From assembly GCA_024509875.1 (NCBI GenBank), contig JAMPIV010004267.1, positions 496,001 through 560,000 of the forward strand: a stretch of 64,000 bases of DNA, read 5' to 3'. Below, piece by piece: positions 43,716-56,009 of this stretch. The notes beneath the pieces are model-generated. The model did no database searches. It saw only the letters and a list, made by a program, of their open reading frames with translations, and was not told where the DNA came from. Numbering within the stretch: the first letter of the stretch is position 1; every line of letters begins with the position of its first letter. This DNA is from Oreohelix idahoensis (lineage: Eukaryota > Mollusca > Gastropoda > Stylommatophora > Oreohelicidae). Position numbers and translations under genes: made by a program.

Positions 43716-46700
43716 AAACTTTGTAAAAGTTAAATGATAATATGTTTTAATTACAGTTCCTTCCTTTTCTTTTTTTTTTTTTTTGTCCTATTACTCTTGT
43801 AACTTTGATACTGACAACAGTGTTGCAGATTTCAAGAAAATGCCATAATTTAATTCTCAGGTGTGTGTTTGTTTTGTTTTTTGGCTTACATGTTATTTTA
43901 ATTACTACAACATTTAGTAGAGATATTTTTTATGCTCAGTGCCAAAGTAGATGGACTTTGGATCACATCCTGATGACATGTAACTCATACAAGTCCCTGC
44001 ACATTCCTGTTTGACGTTGATCTACAACTACTACTATGCATTTATATCACACAATTTAGATGATATGGAAATTATGCAAATGCAACATGTTATCATTTTA
44101 ATTGATATATGTCACTGTTTCCAAAATTTAGTTATGAGTTACATTCCTTCAGTCTTTTTTTTTTAAATGTGCAATAAAAAATGAAAAAATTGTAAGCTAA
44201 TTTAACACCAGTAAAGTTTAACCGGAATGAAACCATGGAGAATCTAGATCAGGGATTCTTAACCTTTCTTGTTCCATGGTCCTCTTTACTAAGAAAAATC
44301 GTTAAGTTTACATATATTAATACTAAAAACAAAAAGAATACATTTTCTTACATGCAAAAATATATGATAATTTTCTGAGTAAAAATGTTGGCAAAATTAG
44401 ACAGAGGTGTATCATGTGCTTACTAGTGAAAAATATGGAAGCTATCAATAAATGAAGGGCTTGTGGGGTTTTTTCTGTTTTATGTACATTCACTTTCACT
44501 CTGTTTTTTGGCTGTCATTTATTTGCTTGCTTATTTGTGTAAGTAGCTAATTGAATATTATATATATGAGTATACATTTGTCACCAAGTGTTGTGAGCAA
44601 GTGTTTTTGGAAGTAGCTAATTGAATATGTATATACACTTGTCACCAAGTGTTGTGAGCAAGTGTGCTTGATCTTGTAGTCCTTGCAATAGACTTTTCTG
44701 TGTAATTTGTAGCTGCAGTATAATATATTTGCCAAGATGCAGTATTCTTAAATTGATATATAGCTATGTCCATAATGCCTTGTCATAATGTGTTTCACAC
44801 TTGAAAAACTACATGTAGCTAAATTTAAAAAAAAAAATTGTACAGCTTACCTAAATATATTCTTCTAGCAAGCTGAAACGTTTTTTTTTTTTTAAATATC
44901 AGCAGGCTAAAGTGACATAGGTCAATTATACTGGGTGTCTCAAATAAAAAAAAAAAAAACTATACACTCTTTATAGTGTCATATTTATTATACCTAGAAA
45001 AGGGCAAATAAAATATATAATGTAGCAGTTGCTTATGACAGTTAAGTAATTAATCCAAGTGGTCAGAATGTTTCAGAGAGCTATTTGCTCATACAATTTT
45101 GTTTATTCCATGAAAGGTTTAGAAAACAGTGAATTAGAGCCAATTAACTGTCAATTTTTTTTTTTTTTTGGAGACACCTTTTATGAAGACATTTGCATTA
45201 ATATAAATCATTGTTACTTTTATGTTATTTTTGTAAACTGTGTATTTCCCTGTGACTTTTACCATGCATTCCTTGCACAGCAGTGCTCATTGCACATCTA
45301 TGTTGTCATTTTTTACCAGATGTGATATGATCAGCACAAGTGCCATCTCAACATCATAGTTTTACTTGAGAATTGTGTCTTCAGCTTTACTAGTACATTC
45401 TGGCAGACAAAATCACATCCATCTCTATCAATTTTCTTCTCACTAATATTGCCGTTCTCCTCATGTCCTTAATCCTATCTACCGTCATTCCATTTTGGTT
45501 TGCAAAACATTGTAATATCCCTTTACATGTCCAAAAAAAATGTGTTCCGGTTTTGGTCTTTTTTCTGTTGTTCTGTTTTAATTGCAAACTCTTTTTTTTT
45601 TTGTTTTACCTCTTTATGGGTGGGTTCTATGTACATGAAATGTATTTCATTCTTTTGGTAAACAATAAAAGAAGATGCACACACACATACAAAAATTGGT
45701 CTGGATTCAGTTGATAAAAAATATAGATAGTTTACAAGGAAAAGATGAAGCGCAGTGTTAAACATGCCGATGTATATTTGTACCTTTTATTCCTGATAAC
45801 TTACCTATATTTTTGTCATCTTTGTCTGCTCTTTGTGTGGTTGATGAAAGGTAGATTCCTGAATCGTCCAGTATTTATAGTATATCTTTCATTTCTAAAA
45901 CTGACTCCATTTTACCAATTTTACTTTTTAAATATTTTTTCCACTAATTATGGTGCATCCATTGTTAGGGTCAGTTCTTTTTTAAAATTCCTATTCTTGT
46001 TTAATGGTGTTTTCATGTTCATTTTTGCAGTAACTCAATCATTAACTCAATCATTAACTCAATCATTAATGTAATGTGCAATATCATTGTACTTATGTGC
46101 AGTTTTAAAATCTGTTCTTATAGAATAACTAAAGTAGAATTTCTGTGAGTTGTTATGTAGTTAGTTCAGTCAAGTTTTACTATATCGCATATTCACTGTT
46201 ACAGTGAATGAGATACTACTTTTGTGCTCTCAGTACAAGACAGGGCCTAACCTTTGCCCACCCAACTAGAATGCTTTTGCGTTTGTTTTCCCACACACAC
46301 ATAAATTTAAACTTTAACACCAGCCCAAACACCCCCAGTGTTGCTAAAAATGTGTGTCTTTGATCTGATTGGACTGTTGTCTAGATGATGATAAGATTGT
46401 TATTGTTTTATGTATTTAAATCTAATGTTAATGGACAGTACAATTTATTTAGTATAAGTCTGCGTTCTGTTTTATTAATGCGTGTATTCTATTATATTTA
46501 AATTAGAAAGAAGTTTATAATTAAAAACAAATTTAAACCTCTGAAAGGTTAAACAGTTATCTGATATTTCAGATGAGATTATAATATTAATATCAGTCGT
46601 CCACGAGGGAGTTGTTCAATATTGTAAATACAAGTAGACTAGTTGATTACAATTAGATTTTCAAAAATAAAATGATAACAAGTTATCACTATGTCGACAA

Positions 46701-46925
46701 CAATCCAGTCAGATCAAAGACGCAAGTTATCACTATCTCAACAACAATCCAGTCAGATCAAAGACACAAGTTTAGCTAGCTTAAAAATAGTATTCAGGCC
46801 GGTGTGAATGTTTAAAATGTGTGTGTGTGTGAAAAAAAATGCAAATGCATTTAGTTGGGTAGAGCAAAGGTTGTGTCATGCCTCTTGCTGGGACATAGCT
46901 CATACAAAAAACCTGATTAATTAAA
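43716..46925. other. AT-rich interval without a recognised gene
   Basis: No coding region is supported; frames here are short and unlike known proteins. Noted: CAGGGATTCTTAACCTTTC near 44252, which resembles a hAT-type terminal repeat but has no partner end; a 64-bp direct duplication at about 44545-44690 (CACCAAGTGTTGTGAGCAAG); a 12-bp triplication near 46030 (AACTCAATCATT); and a roughly 50-bp duplication at 46680-46770 (ACAACAATCCAGTCAGATCA). Confidence 0.4.
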
Positions 46926-46927
46926 CA

Positions 46928-47358
46928 CTATTTTCCTGACAAGATTGTGATTGTGTCTATACTAGTTAACTATTTGACTGACAAGATTGTGATTGTGTCT
47001 ATACTAGTTAACTATTTGACTGACAAGATTGTGATTGTGTCTGTACTAGTTACTATTTGACTGACAAGATTGTGATTGTATCTGTACTAGTTAACTATTT
47101 GACTGACAAGATTGTGATTGTGTCTGTACTAGTTAACTATTTGACTGACAAGATTGTGATTGTATCTGTACTAGTTAACTATTTGACTGACAAGATTGTG
47201 ATTGTGTCTGTACTAGTTAACTATTTGACTGACAAGATTGTGATTGTGTCTGTACTAGTTAACTATTTGACTGACAAGATTGTGATTGTGTCTGTACTAG
47301 TTAACTATTTGACTGACAAGATTGTGATTGTGTCTGTACTAGTTAACTATTTGACATT
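46928..47358. repeat. 42-bp minisatellite, about 10 units
   Basis: The unit contains GACTGACAAGATTGTGATTG and is 42 bp (14 codons), so one frame reads LTDKIVIVSVLVNY repeatedly. The flanks lack coding support, so this is a repeat and not a gene. Confidence 0.95.
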
Positions 47359-47559
47359 ATTGTATTATTTCTTTCAGTATTAAAAAAAATCACGGGAGGT
47401 GGATCACAGTTTTTGTGATGAAGTGTGAATAAATGAGGGGAGGGGGGAGAAATGGCAAAAAAAAGCAAGATGGGATATGTGGAGACCCCTAATGTGCTAC
47501 GTACTGTAACCACCTTCAACAAAAAATCATTATCATTCTGTATATCTTGTCTTGTAGTG

Positions 47560-47885
47560 CATTTAAATTTATATATTCATTCATTGTCCTTGTGTCCCTT
47601 GAGGAGCATAGATATTCAGCAAATTCATGCTAAGCCTTCCTTTCCTGTGCCATCATTTAAGGTCTTTCCATGTGTTCTTTATTGCTTTTATGTCAGTCTT
47701 CCAGTTCCCTCCCTTCTCTGAGTGTTTTTTTTTTTTTTTGGTGTCCCTCAACCTCTCTTACCCTGTAGATTTCAGAACAAGAACTACCTTGTCATTCTAT
47801 CAGTAGGCATCCTGAGTATGTGTCCTATCCATATCCAGCATCATCTTCTCATCTCCTGTTCCACTGCCACTTGTCTGGCTCCTGT
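47560..47885 (-). pseudogene. LINE-A copy 4, C-terminal region
   Basis: The plus strand shows GAGGAGCATAGATATTCAGC (complement of the EGLCSL-type end), a GTAGATTTCAGAACAAGAAC block and CACTGCCACTTGTCTGGCTC. These are the same ordered blocks as at 9750-9985 and 39780-40020, on the minus strand. The RT-side part is at 55616-55960. Confidence 0.6.
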
Positions 47886-48948
47886 CATCAGTCCACATTA
47901 GTGATCTTGTCTTCAGTTTCACATTAGTGATCTTGCCATCAGTTCCACATTAGTGATCTTGCCATCAGTTCCACATTAGTGATCTTGCCATCAGTTCCAC
48001 ATTAGTGATCTTGCCATCAGTTTCACATTAGTGATCTTGTCACTAGTTCCACATTAGTGATTTTGTCATCAGTTCACATTAGTGATCTTGTCTTCAGTTT
48101 CACATTAGTGATCTTGCCATCAGTTCCACATTAGTGATCTTGCCATCAGTTCCACATTAGTGATCTTGCCATCAGTTCCACATTAGTGATCTTGCCATCA
48201 GTTTCACATTAGTGATCTTGTCACTAGTTCCACATTAGTGATTTTGTCATCAGTCCACATTAGTGATCTTGTCTTCAGTTTCACATTAGCGATCTTGCCA
48301 TCAGTTCCACATTAGTGATCTTGCCATCAGTTCCACATTAGTGATCTTGCCATCAGTTCCACATTAGTGATCTTGTCACTACTTCCACATTAGTGATCTT
48401 CTCATCAGTCCACATTAGTGATCTTGTCATCAGTTCCAGATTAGTGATCTTGTCATCAGTTCCACATTAGTGATCTTGTCATCAGTTCCACATTAGTGAT
48501 CTTGTCATCAGTTCCAATTAGTGATCTTGTCATCAGTCCACATTAGTGATCTTGTCATTAGTTCCACATTAGCGATCTTGTCATCGGTTCCACATTAGTG
48601 ATCTTGTCATCAGTTCCACATTAGTCATCTTGCCATCAGTTCCATGTTAGTGATCTTGTCATCAATCCAAATTAGTGATCTTGCCATCAGTTCCATGTTA
48701 GTGATCTTGTCATCAATCCACATTAGCGATCTTGTCATCAGTAGTGATCTTGTCATCAGTCCACATTAGTGATCTTATCATCACTTTCACATTAGTGATC
48801 TTGTCATCAGTTCCACATTAATGATCTTGTCATCAGTTCCACATTAGTGGTCTTGTCATGAGTTCCAAATTACTAATCTTGTCATGAGTTCCACATTACT
48901 AATCTTGTCATGTTCCACATTAGAGATCTTGTCATCAGTCCACATTAG
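47885..48948. repeat. 26-bp minisatellite derived from LINE-A, copy 4, left arm
   Basis: About 41 units of CACATTAGTGATCTTGTCAT type, including CTTGCCATC variants and a higher-order block of about eight units that is repeated (47896-48065 resembles 48075-48245). It is interrupted at CACATTAG by the hAT element and continues at 55019. Confidence 0.92.
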
Positions 48949-49684
48949 CAGGGAAATAGTCCTGGGAATTTTGCCGCCCAGTGCAATACCATACCTTGCC
49001 GCCCCAGCCCAACCTCAAATTAACGTTTGAAATTTTTAAAACCATTATGTTAAACAAGCTTCAACATTAATTTCATGACCATTAGCCTAATTTTAAATAG
49101 GACCATTAATAATAATGTATTGATAAATTTATGAAAATACTATATAGTCATAAAATAAACCATTGACTTTATTAGAGACAATTATATGAAATAAATGTAG
49201 TTACATTACTTACATATAGGGGATGCTCTTCTCATGTGGAACGATGAACTGTTGAGTCACAAACACTTAACTATAGTATGTACATGTTATAGTTTTTAGC
49301 ACTATTTTCACATTATTTGAATTTATATTGTTTGAAGTATGTAATGCTTAAGAAGACACTTTTCTTGCTTTCATATTTGCAAAAGCAGAAATAAGGTCTG
49401 CGTAGTCTAATTTTTGACCGATTTCATGTTCAATTTAAATCATGGCAAGTCCTTCCAATCTAGTTTCGGCCATTGTTGAGCGTAAATAAGTTTTAATATA
49501 AGCTTCAGTTTTGAAAAACTATGCTCACCACTTGCTACCGTTACATGCAAAGTTAGTAATATTCTTAAGGCTATAGCGACATTAGGAGCAATGTTATTTT
49601 CAATAATATAACGAAGAACTTCAATTGGCGGTGTATTTTCTGGTACTAATTTGGATACTACTTTCAGTTCTTCTTCTTCCTCGT

Positions 49685-49945
49685 TCGTCCTGAAAAGGAC
49701 GGTGGTTGCGTTGTGTCTGTTTACGCCTAAGCTGTGATATCTGCACCTTTCGGTCGACACATCCGACTTCTGCACGGCATTTTTTGGGACCGGGTTTGCC
49801 TTCCCTCTTCGATCCGTGCTCGCTCAGCCAGACTGCACTACTGCAGACTGTTTCCAGGACCACCACGTGGAGGTGGAGCACGGTCTTGACCAGCTCTGGT
49901 TCGCTGGTCCTGACGCAAGCAGTCAAGCTATGAGTCGCTGACTGC
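49685..49945 (-). repeat. GC-rich insertion in the hAT C-terminal coding region
   Basis: About 260 bp of GC-rich sequence separates two parts of the hAT frame (ELCDELKVGPKDAAIENA and EEEELKVVSKLVPENTPP). On the minus strand its 3' edge is a perfect hairpin CGTCCT-TTTC-AGGACG (49685-49700), similar to a histone mRNA stem-loop. Not matched to a known SINE; its boundaries are approximate. Confidence 0.5.
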
Positions 49946-50344
49946 GTTCTCTATTGCTGCATCTTTTGGTCCCACTTTCAGTTCATCACATAGCTCAATG
50001 GCATCAATGTCTCTATTTTCTTGATGTGTTAAAACGCCTTCTAGGTTTTTACATTTGTTTAAGAGCTCATTTGTCATCTCAGATTTCAATTTAGGGATGT
50101 TATATAAAGAGGAAAAATGTGAACTGTGATGTTCCTATTGCTCGGACCTTTCTTCAATAGAATTAGTTGCAACATCAATAATAAAAAAGAAAAATTCAAT
50201 TTTGAATTTAGTTTTGGGATCCAAAATAGGTTCATCTCTTGCTTCATAGTTGTGTTGCTATGTCTGCCGACGCACTCTAGTACATTCAAACGTTGGTATC
50301 TGTGATAAGAGGTTTTGATGTTAATAAAATTAAAGGTTAACAAG

Positions 50345-51905
50345 GTGAGGTCAAGCTATGTAAGTTCCCTGAGTAAGAATGGTGATGATGAATTTTTCAG
50401 GGTCCCTATCCGCTACCCCTTCTGATCTCACCCAGTGTACAGTATTCTCTGTGGTGTTATGTGGCTAAGTGTCTAGGGTAATGTAGTTATTATGAGGAAT
50501 GAATAATTTCAAACAGAACTTTAACCCAATAAAAATCAAGTAAGTAAGACTGTTGGTAAAGTTTAGATAATTATGTACAATTTTAATCTCCCTATACCTC
50601 ATCTTTTGGGACAGGAATTGTCAAATCAAGAAAATTTTTATTTACAGAATATAAATGAATAAGGTGGAAACTGTGTCCATCCCTTGTAACAAAAAGAAAG
50701 GTCACTGTAATGGGTACCCCACAGTCTGATTCAATGCTTGACATTAACACTAGTCTATTATTGGAGAGTCTGTTCTTTACATCATTCCCCAGGAAATTCT
50801 TTTTATTGTTGTGGATGGAATTGCGATGAACTCAATAGTAAGCTTACCTGGGGTCAGCCATGTGTGCTGACCAATTTGCACCAGACTCTAAGTTTCCTTG
50901 ACTACACTCAGTCCTGTGTTTTCATTCTTTTTCCCATATGGCATCAAAGCCACTGTTCCTTAAGCATTGATTGTCTTCCATAGAATCAGCAGGGGTGTAC
51001 AAATATATCTTGTGACCTGTTAATTTCTTATTTCAAACATTCTATGCATGGTTTCACATGTTATTTGAACACTGTGTCACTCCAGAAGCCACTATCAATT
51101 TATTTTCTACTGGACTTACAGTCGCAAAATTTTATGGCAAATTTACAAACACATTTATTTTTCACCTCCCAATAAGTCTGCTTTTAGACACATTCCTACT
51201 TAGGTCGTCGTAACCTCTCCCAATTGGCAGTATCAAAATAAAATATGGCGCACACATAGCCGGTGGCCTACATGTCAATATATTACAAATAAACTTATCT
51301 GTCTTACCCCAAGTAAAGAATAATAACACAGCCAATTGACCTCTATCGTTCTATCTAATCTTCCTTTGGTTATTCCTTAACAGTTTCATCTGGGTAATTT
51401 TTTTGTAATTAATTGTAGGTCTACCCTGATCTAAAATATCACTAAATTAAATTTTTCTAAGTCAAGAAAATTTTATTAAGTGGGAATCTTTAAGTTAATA
51501 TATTAATCAATATCAGCGCTATAATTCAAGATATCCCTTTCATTCTAATTCCCTTTAGTTATTGAGAAATAAATTATTTAATTTTGGTCAAAAACACAGA
51601 ATCTGCATTTTGCCTTACAACCAAATTTTTTTCTTGATTCTACAAAACCGAGGTACCAATTTGATTGGTTGTTAATTTTTCTACGTCCTTTGATAAATAT
51701 TAGGGTGGGTGTGTGTGTGTATGGGGGTAGTAACTTTTAACCTGTGGTAGTAGAAAAATTCAAATTCTCTAGTTAAATTTTTAGCGGTAAATGGACTTTC
51801 CCCCTCAGACAAATTTCAAATATTGTAGTTATTTATAGATTTAAAAAAAAATACGCGGACTGGTTTTTAAGCAGGAAGTTTGAGCGTGGGGTTTACACAG
51901 ATCCA
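50345..51905. other. Interior of the hAT without recognised coding
   Basis: It is bounded on the minus strand by TTATCACAG-like acceptor text near 50308-50320. It may be an intron of the transposase or inserted DNA. No domain is seen. Confidence 0.35.
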
Positions 51906-52034
51906 TTTCACTACAGTATCAAATCAGGATCAGCTTCAACTTTCTCACCTAATGTTGTAGCATCAACAAGAAAATTTTGAAATGATTCATCATTTATGAG
52001 ATTCTCAAGGCTTTGGAGAACATTTCTCAAAGTT

Positions 52035-52215
52035 GTTATCAATCAATCAGTCAATACCCTTTAGCTCCCCAAGGAGCATAGGCCTTCAACAAACACATGC
52101 CAAGTCTTCCTGTCCTGTGCCATCCGCCCAAGCTTCCCCATGTCCCCTCATTTTTAGTGTCCCTCGCCATTTTGCCCCACTGGCCGTCCGTCAATTCCAC
52201 ACCCAGTCACACCAT
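52035..52215 (-). pseudogene. LINE-A C-terminal fragment inside the hAT
   Basis: TTTAGCTCCCCAAGGAGCAT and AGGCCTTCAACAAACACATG are the complement of a LINE-A end (H-VFVEGLCSLGS). It interrupts the hAT coding region between the STTRWES part and a NVLQSLENLINDESF part at 51905-52030. Only about 180 bp is present. Confidence 0.65.
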
Positions 52216-53259
52216 CCCAGTTTTATGGCATTTTTTTTGTTCTAGTCAATTCCATAGCAACAAATTCTTACATTAAATTTCGTTTAAAACATAGTGCCAA
52301 GACAACATAAAAATTTAAAATCTCTGAGTTTTAGGGCAAGGGTTTCAGCTTCATGTCTCGCCATTTTGTCTACTGACTCGTCATCAGCAATTTCTATCAA
52401 TGCATCATAAAATTCCTCAATATAATATCTTAAAGGACGAATGGCCTCGATTCTAGATTCCCAGCGAGTTGTACTTAGTGGCTTGAGCGTTAGAGTTGTA
52501 ATATGTTTCTTAAGGATTCCCCAATGCAGTGTTGACGCTGATAAAAATACATACAATTTCTGAACCGTTTAAAAAAAATAAAACCCCTTCTCTAGATGAC
52601 ATCGCGGCATCATTGACCACCAAGTTGAGAGAATGAGAACAGCAAGGGATATAAAAAGCTCTCGGGTTCAAGTCCCTAATACGTTGTTGAACTCTTAAAT
52701 GTTTTCCTTTCATATTTGATCCATTGTCATACCCCTGGCCACGCATGTTTGCGATTGAAATATCCAAGTCTGACAATTTTCTTAGAATGCATTCGGTAAA
52801 CGCTGAGCCTGTAGTGGCTTCTACAGCAATGAAACCAAGAAAATGCTCATGAATGTTGATACCATCTGGATTCGTATTAACAAATCTTACAATTAGTGTT
52901 AATTTTTCAATGTGACTTACATCGGGAGTACAGTCTGCAACTATGCTATAATATTTAGCTTTCTCCACCATAGAAATTATTTCTTTTTTTATGGTTCCAG
53001 AGAGAAGAGCAATCAATTCATTTTGAATGTCTTTCCCAAGGTAATGTTGGTTCGATCCACGAGCTACTCTCATTAAATGTTCACACATAGCACTATCAAA
53101 TCTGGCAATCCGTTCAACAAGCTTTAAAAAATTTCCATTGTTAGGGTCATATAATTTTTCAGATGTTCCACGAAATGGCAAGCATTGTTGGCTCAAGAAC
53201 TGGACAATAGCAATTAGGCGTTCTATTATGCTCCTCCAGTGTCGAACTTTTGAATTTAA

Positions 53260-53545
53260 CTCTTTAAGCCCCAAGAGCCAGTATACTGTACTTCCCGCTA
53301 GACCCATTTGGCCCAAGAGCCAGTATACTGGCTTTCGTATCTCTTGATTCTTTCTAAGGCTGTTTTCTAATTTTGACAACTCAAAAACGCTATCTTCTTA
53401 AAGTATTGCCATCCATTATGGACTTTTGTTATTTATGAATATGAACATTTGAAAAAAATTATTTCCAAACAAAAACAATAAAAACATACTGGTATGGCCA
53501 TTTTTGTTTGGGCCAAACCCACCTTTTTGCTTGGGACTGAAAGAG
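53260..53545. mobile_element. TTAA-flanked MITE (family M3), 286 bp
   Basis: The left end is CTCTTTAAGCCCCAAG and the right end, reversed, CTCTTTCAGTCCCAAG (14 of 16 identical). TTAA flanks are at 53256-53259 and 53546-53549. An internal direct repeat CCAAGAGCCAGTATACTG occurs twice (about 53271 and 53313). It interrupts the hAT transposase. Confidence 0.88.
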
Positions 53546-54734
53546 TTAATAACTTTTGTTGCATTGAATCAATTGTCTGTACTGATTTAAGCCTTTACGA
53601 TAATTCAGTCCACTTTGTATGGGACTCCAAGTGGTATTTAGATTTTTCGTGTTCATTAAGATACACATACAAATGACCCCAATCATTATAGCCATCAGTT
53701 GTGAGTGACATTTTATTACAGGAAAACAACTTACAGCAGAAACAAAATACAGAATCTTTTTCTTTTGAATACACTAACCACGATCGATTAATATGTTCTT
53801 CGTTGCTTAGCTTCCTAGTGTAAAAATTTAGTGAAAATTTCCGACCATTAGAGCTGCGCGGAAAAACGAACTCATTTTTTAGTCTCTCTGGCAGGCCTTT
53901 TTTTACGATTTCCAGTCTTTCGGTATCGCTTAAAGAAGGATTCCATCTTGCCGGATCAGTGTACCTCTCAAGTTCATCACTTAAATCTCTGGAAATGGAA
54001 ACGATCAAATCAGTCACATTTTCGACATTGTTAGTAATATCTACGTTACTGGGGTCCGAGTTAGAAGTACTTGCCATGAGCTCAGAATCATTTGTTTCGG
54101 TACATTTGCTTACTTTCTTCTGTCCTACATCAGCTGTTTCAGTTTTTAGATATTTATGTAAAGCCCCGCTATGTGTTTGAATATCGCGTTTTTTTTCCAG
54201 TTTCCGTTTCCGGTATTCGGCACCTGATAGTTTTTTCTTTTATCGGACATTATATCTATTTGAATATTAAAACTGTTTTAATAAACCCTACAATAAAATG
54301 TATTATTTAGTAATGAATGGAGGCTGAAGCACTGTACTAATTTCCATAAAACGTTTAAAAAACTTATTTATCACTTTAACACTGAGCAAAATCAACTTCC
54401 TTGAATGCACACTCGAAAACAACTGAAACATTCGAGCCGCCAACATAGAACGGTCGATAAAAAAAAAAATTAATTCCTGATTCCCATGCCAAGTTAATTA
54501 ATTCCCGTCTCTCGTTCAGCCATGCCGGAAGATTTATCGTGGCGGTCTTCAGTTGACCACTGATCACGGAAATATAATCCTCTGGGAACCACTATGGCTT
54601 CGACCAAGCGAATAAATTGTACTGACGTCCCTAAAGAAATACCTTTTAGTGCCTTTGTGGGAGAAGATAGCATTAGGATCGTATGGCAGAACTATTAGTG
54701 AAGACTTGAAAAACAGCTAAAGAATAGACGAAAC

Positions 54735-54904
54735 CTTCGTACACTCTGCGACACCATCCACAGAGGGTTTATTTCAGGAGCCGTTCAGGTTAATCAGTCA
54801 AAATCCCGGTCGATGACACTTCTACAAATGCCCGCGCCCGGGCTTGAACCTTGAACACCTGATCACTAGCGCAGTGTGGTAACCATTACACCAACGCGGC
54901 TCCC
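54735..54904 (-). mobile_element. SINE family III, copy 1 (minus)
   Basis: As the reverse complement it starts GGAGCCGCGTTGGTGTAATG, with B-box-like GGTTCAAGCCCGGG, then CCTGAACGGCTCCTG and TAAACCCTCTG, parallel to the copy at 56057-56330. It lies near the right end of the hAT. The 3' part is diverged or truncated. Confidence 0.75.
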
Positions 54905-55018
54905 AGGTGGAATATTTTGGCGGGATTGTAAAAATAAGTAAAAAGATTTTTAGCCGCCCCACAAAGCTTGCCGCCCCGTGCAAATGCACGTGTTGCACCG
55001 TCGGTAGAGCCGGCCCTG

Positions 55019-55615
55019 CACATTAGTGATCTTGTCATCAGTTCCACATTAGTGATCTTGTCATCAGTTCCACATTAATGATCTTGTCATCACTTTCACA
55101 TTAGTGATCTTGTCATCAGTCCACATTAGTGATCTTGTCATCAGTTCCACATTAATGATCTTGTCATCAGTTCCACATTATTGATCTTGTCATCAGTCCA
55201 CATTAGTGATCTTGTCATCACTTTCACATTAGTGATCTTGTCATCAGTCCACATTAGTGATCTTGTCATCAGTTCCACATTAATGATCTTGTCATCAGTT
55301 CCACATTATTGATCTTGTCATCAGTCCACATTAGTGATCTTGTCATCAGTTCCACATTAATGATCTTGTCATCAGTTCCACATTATTGATCTTGTCATCA
55401 GTCCACATTAGTGATCTTGTCATCACTTTCACATTAGGGATCTTGTCATCAGTTCCACATTAATGATCTTGTCATCAGTTCCACATTAGTGGTCTTGTCA
55501 TGAGTTCCAAATTACTAATCTTGTCATCAGTTCCACATTACTAATCTTGTCATCAGTTCCACATCATGTCATCAGTTGCACACTAGTGACCTTGTCATCA
55601 TTTCTACACTAGTGA
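55019..55615. repeat. 26-bp minisatellite derived from LINE-A, copy 4, right arm
   Basis: About 22 units continuing the array at 47885-48948 after the hAT. A higher-order block (variants ATTAATG, ATTATTG and CACTTTC) repeats about three times between 55060 and 55440. Confidence 0.92.
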
Positions 55616-55960
55616 TATTCTCGCACCACTTCAAACCTTCTATGCAAGTACCCAATTATCAAAGTCTGTAATTTCTTTATTGTTGTTTTCTCCATGTTTT
55701 AGAGCCAGGCATTAGAATGTCTTGACATTTCAGTTGAAGATTTTTATTCATTTATTGTGTTATTTTATTTTGTATCTTGAATTTATTTTCTGCCTGTTCT
55801 AAGACTGAATTCTGTTTACCCATGACTTCAGATGCAGTAGCCCTGTCTACATAATTACTGACCAGTGGTATTCCATATTCTTGTAATATAGTTTTCTGAG
55901 ATATAAACTTGATCATTTTCTGCCCTAAAAATCTGCTTTACAGCAAACATACACAGGATC
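55616..55960 (-). pseudogene. LINE-A copy 4, RT-side remnant
   Basis: It shows the same ordered blocks as 34320-34450: AAAGTCTGTAATTTCTTTAT, a TTCTCCATGTTT block and TTGACATTTCAGTTGAAGAT. It confirms that 47560-55960 is one LINE-A copy split by the hAT. Confidence 0.6.
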
Positions 55961-56009
55961 TCCTCATTTTTGTTTTCTCATTACCGTAGAAAATATACGC
56001 CACAGTTAA

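Larger units (their letters stand above)
49440..54077 (-). pseudogene. hAT transposase (TTF-type zinc finger, DUF4371-like), broken
   Basis: Cut-and-paste transposase relics. The start at 54077 opens an N-terminal region with RWNPSLSDTERLEIVKKG and a TTF-type finger (SVFCFCCKLFS, then H-rich YLNEHEKSKYHLESH). After the MITE comes the DUF4371-like core: HWRSIIERL, YYSIVADCTPDVSHIEKLT, GQGYDNGSNMKGKHLRVQ, FYIPCCSHSLNLVVNDA, then STTRWESRIEAI after a frameshift near 52540. The catalytic RNase H-like fold is thus present in pieces. The C-terminal dimerisation motif AIALRILLTLHVTVASGEHS, FSKLKLI lies at 49480-49560. Between 50340 and 51900 no coding match is seen (intron or insertion). Confidence 0.85.
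48949..55018 (-). mobile_element. hAT DNA transposon, 6070 bp, with nested insertions
   Basis: The ends are CAGGG on the left and, as reverse complement of the right end, CAGGGCCGGCTCTACC. The subterminal GCCGCCC occurs at both ends. An exact 8-bp duplication CACATTAG flanks it (48941-48948 and 55019-55026). It encodes a broken TTF-type transposase on the minus strand and contains a TTAA MITE, a LINE-A fragment, a GC-rich insert and a SINE III copy. Confidence 0.92.

Noticed and set aside
44252..44275. hAT-type terminal repeat CAGGGATTCTTAACC
   Set aside because: No matching opposite end or target duplication could be found within several kb.
47057..47383. ORF of repeated LTDKIVIVSVLVNY
   Set aside because: It arises from a 42-bp tandem repeat; the flanks show no coding signal.
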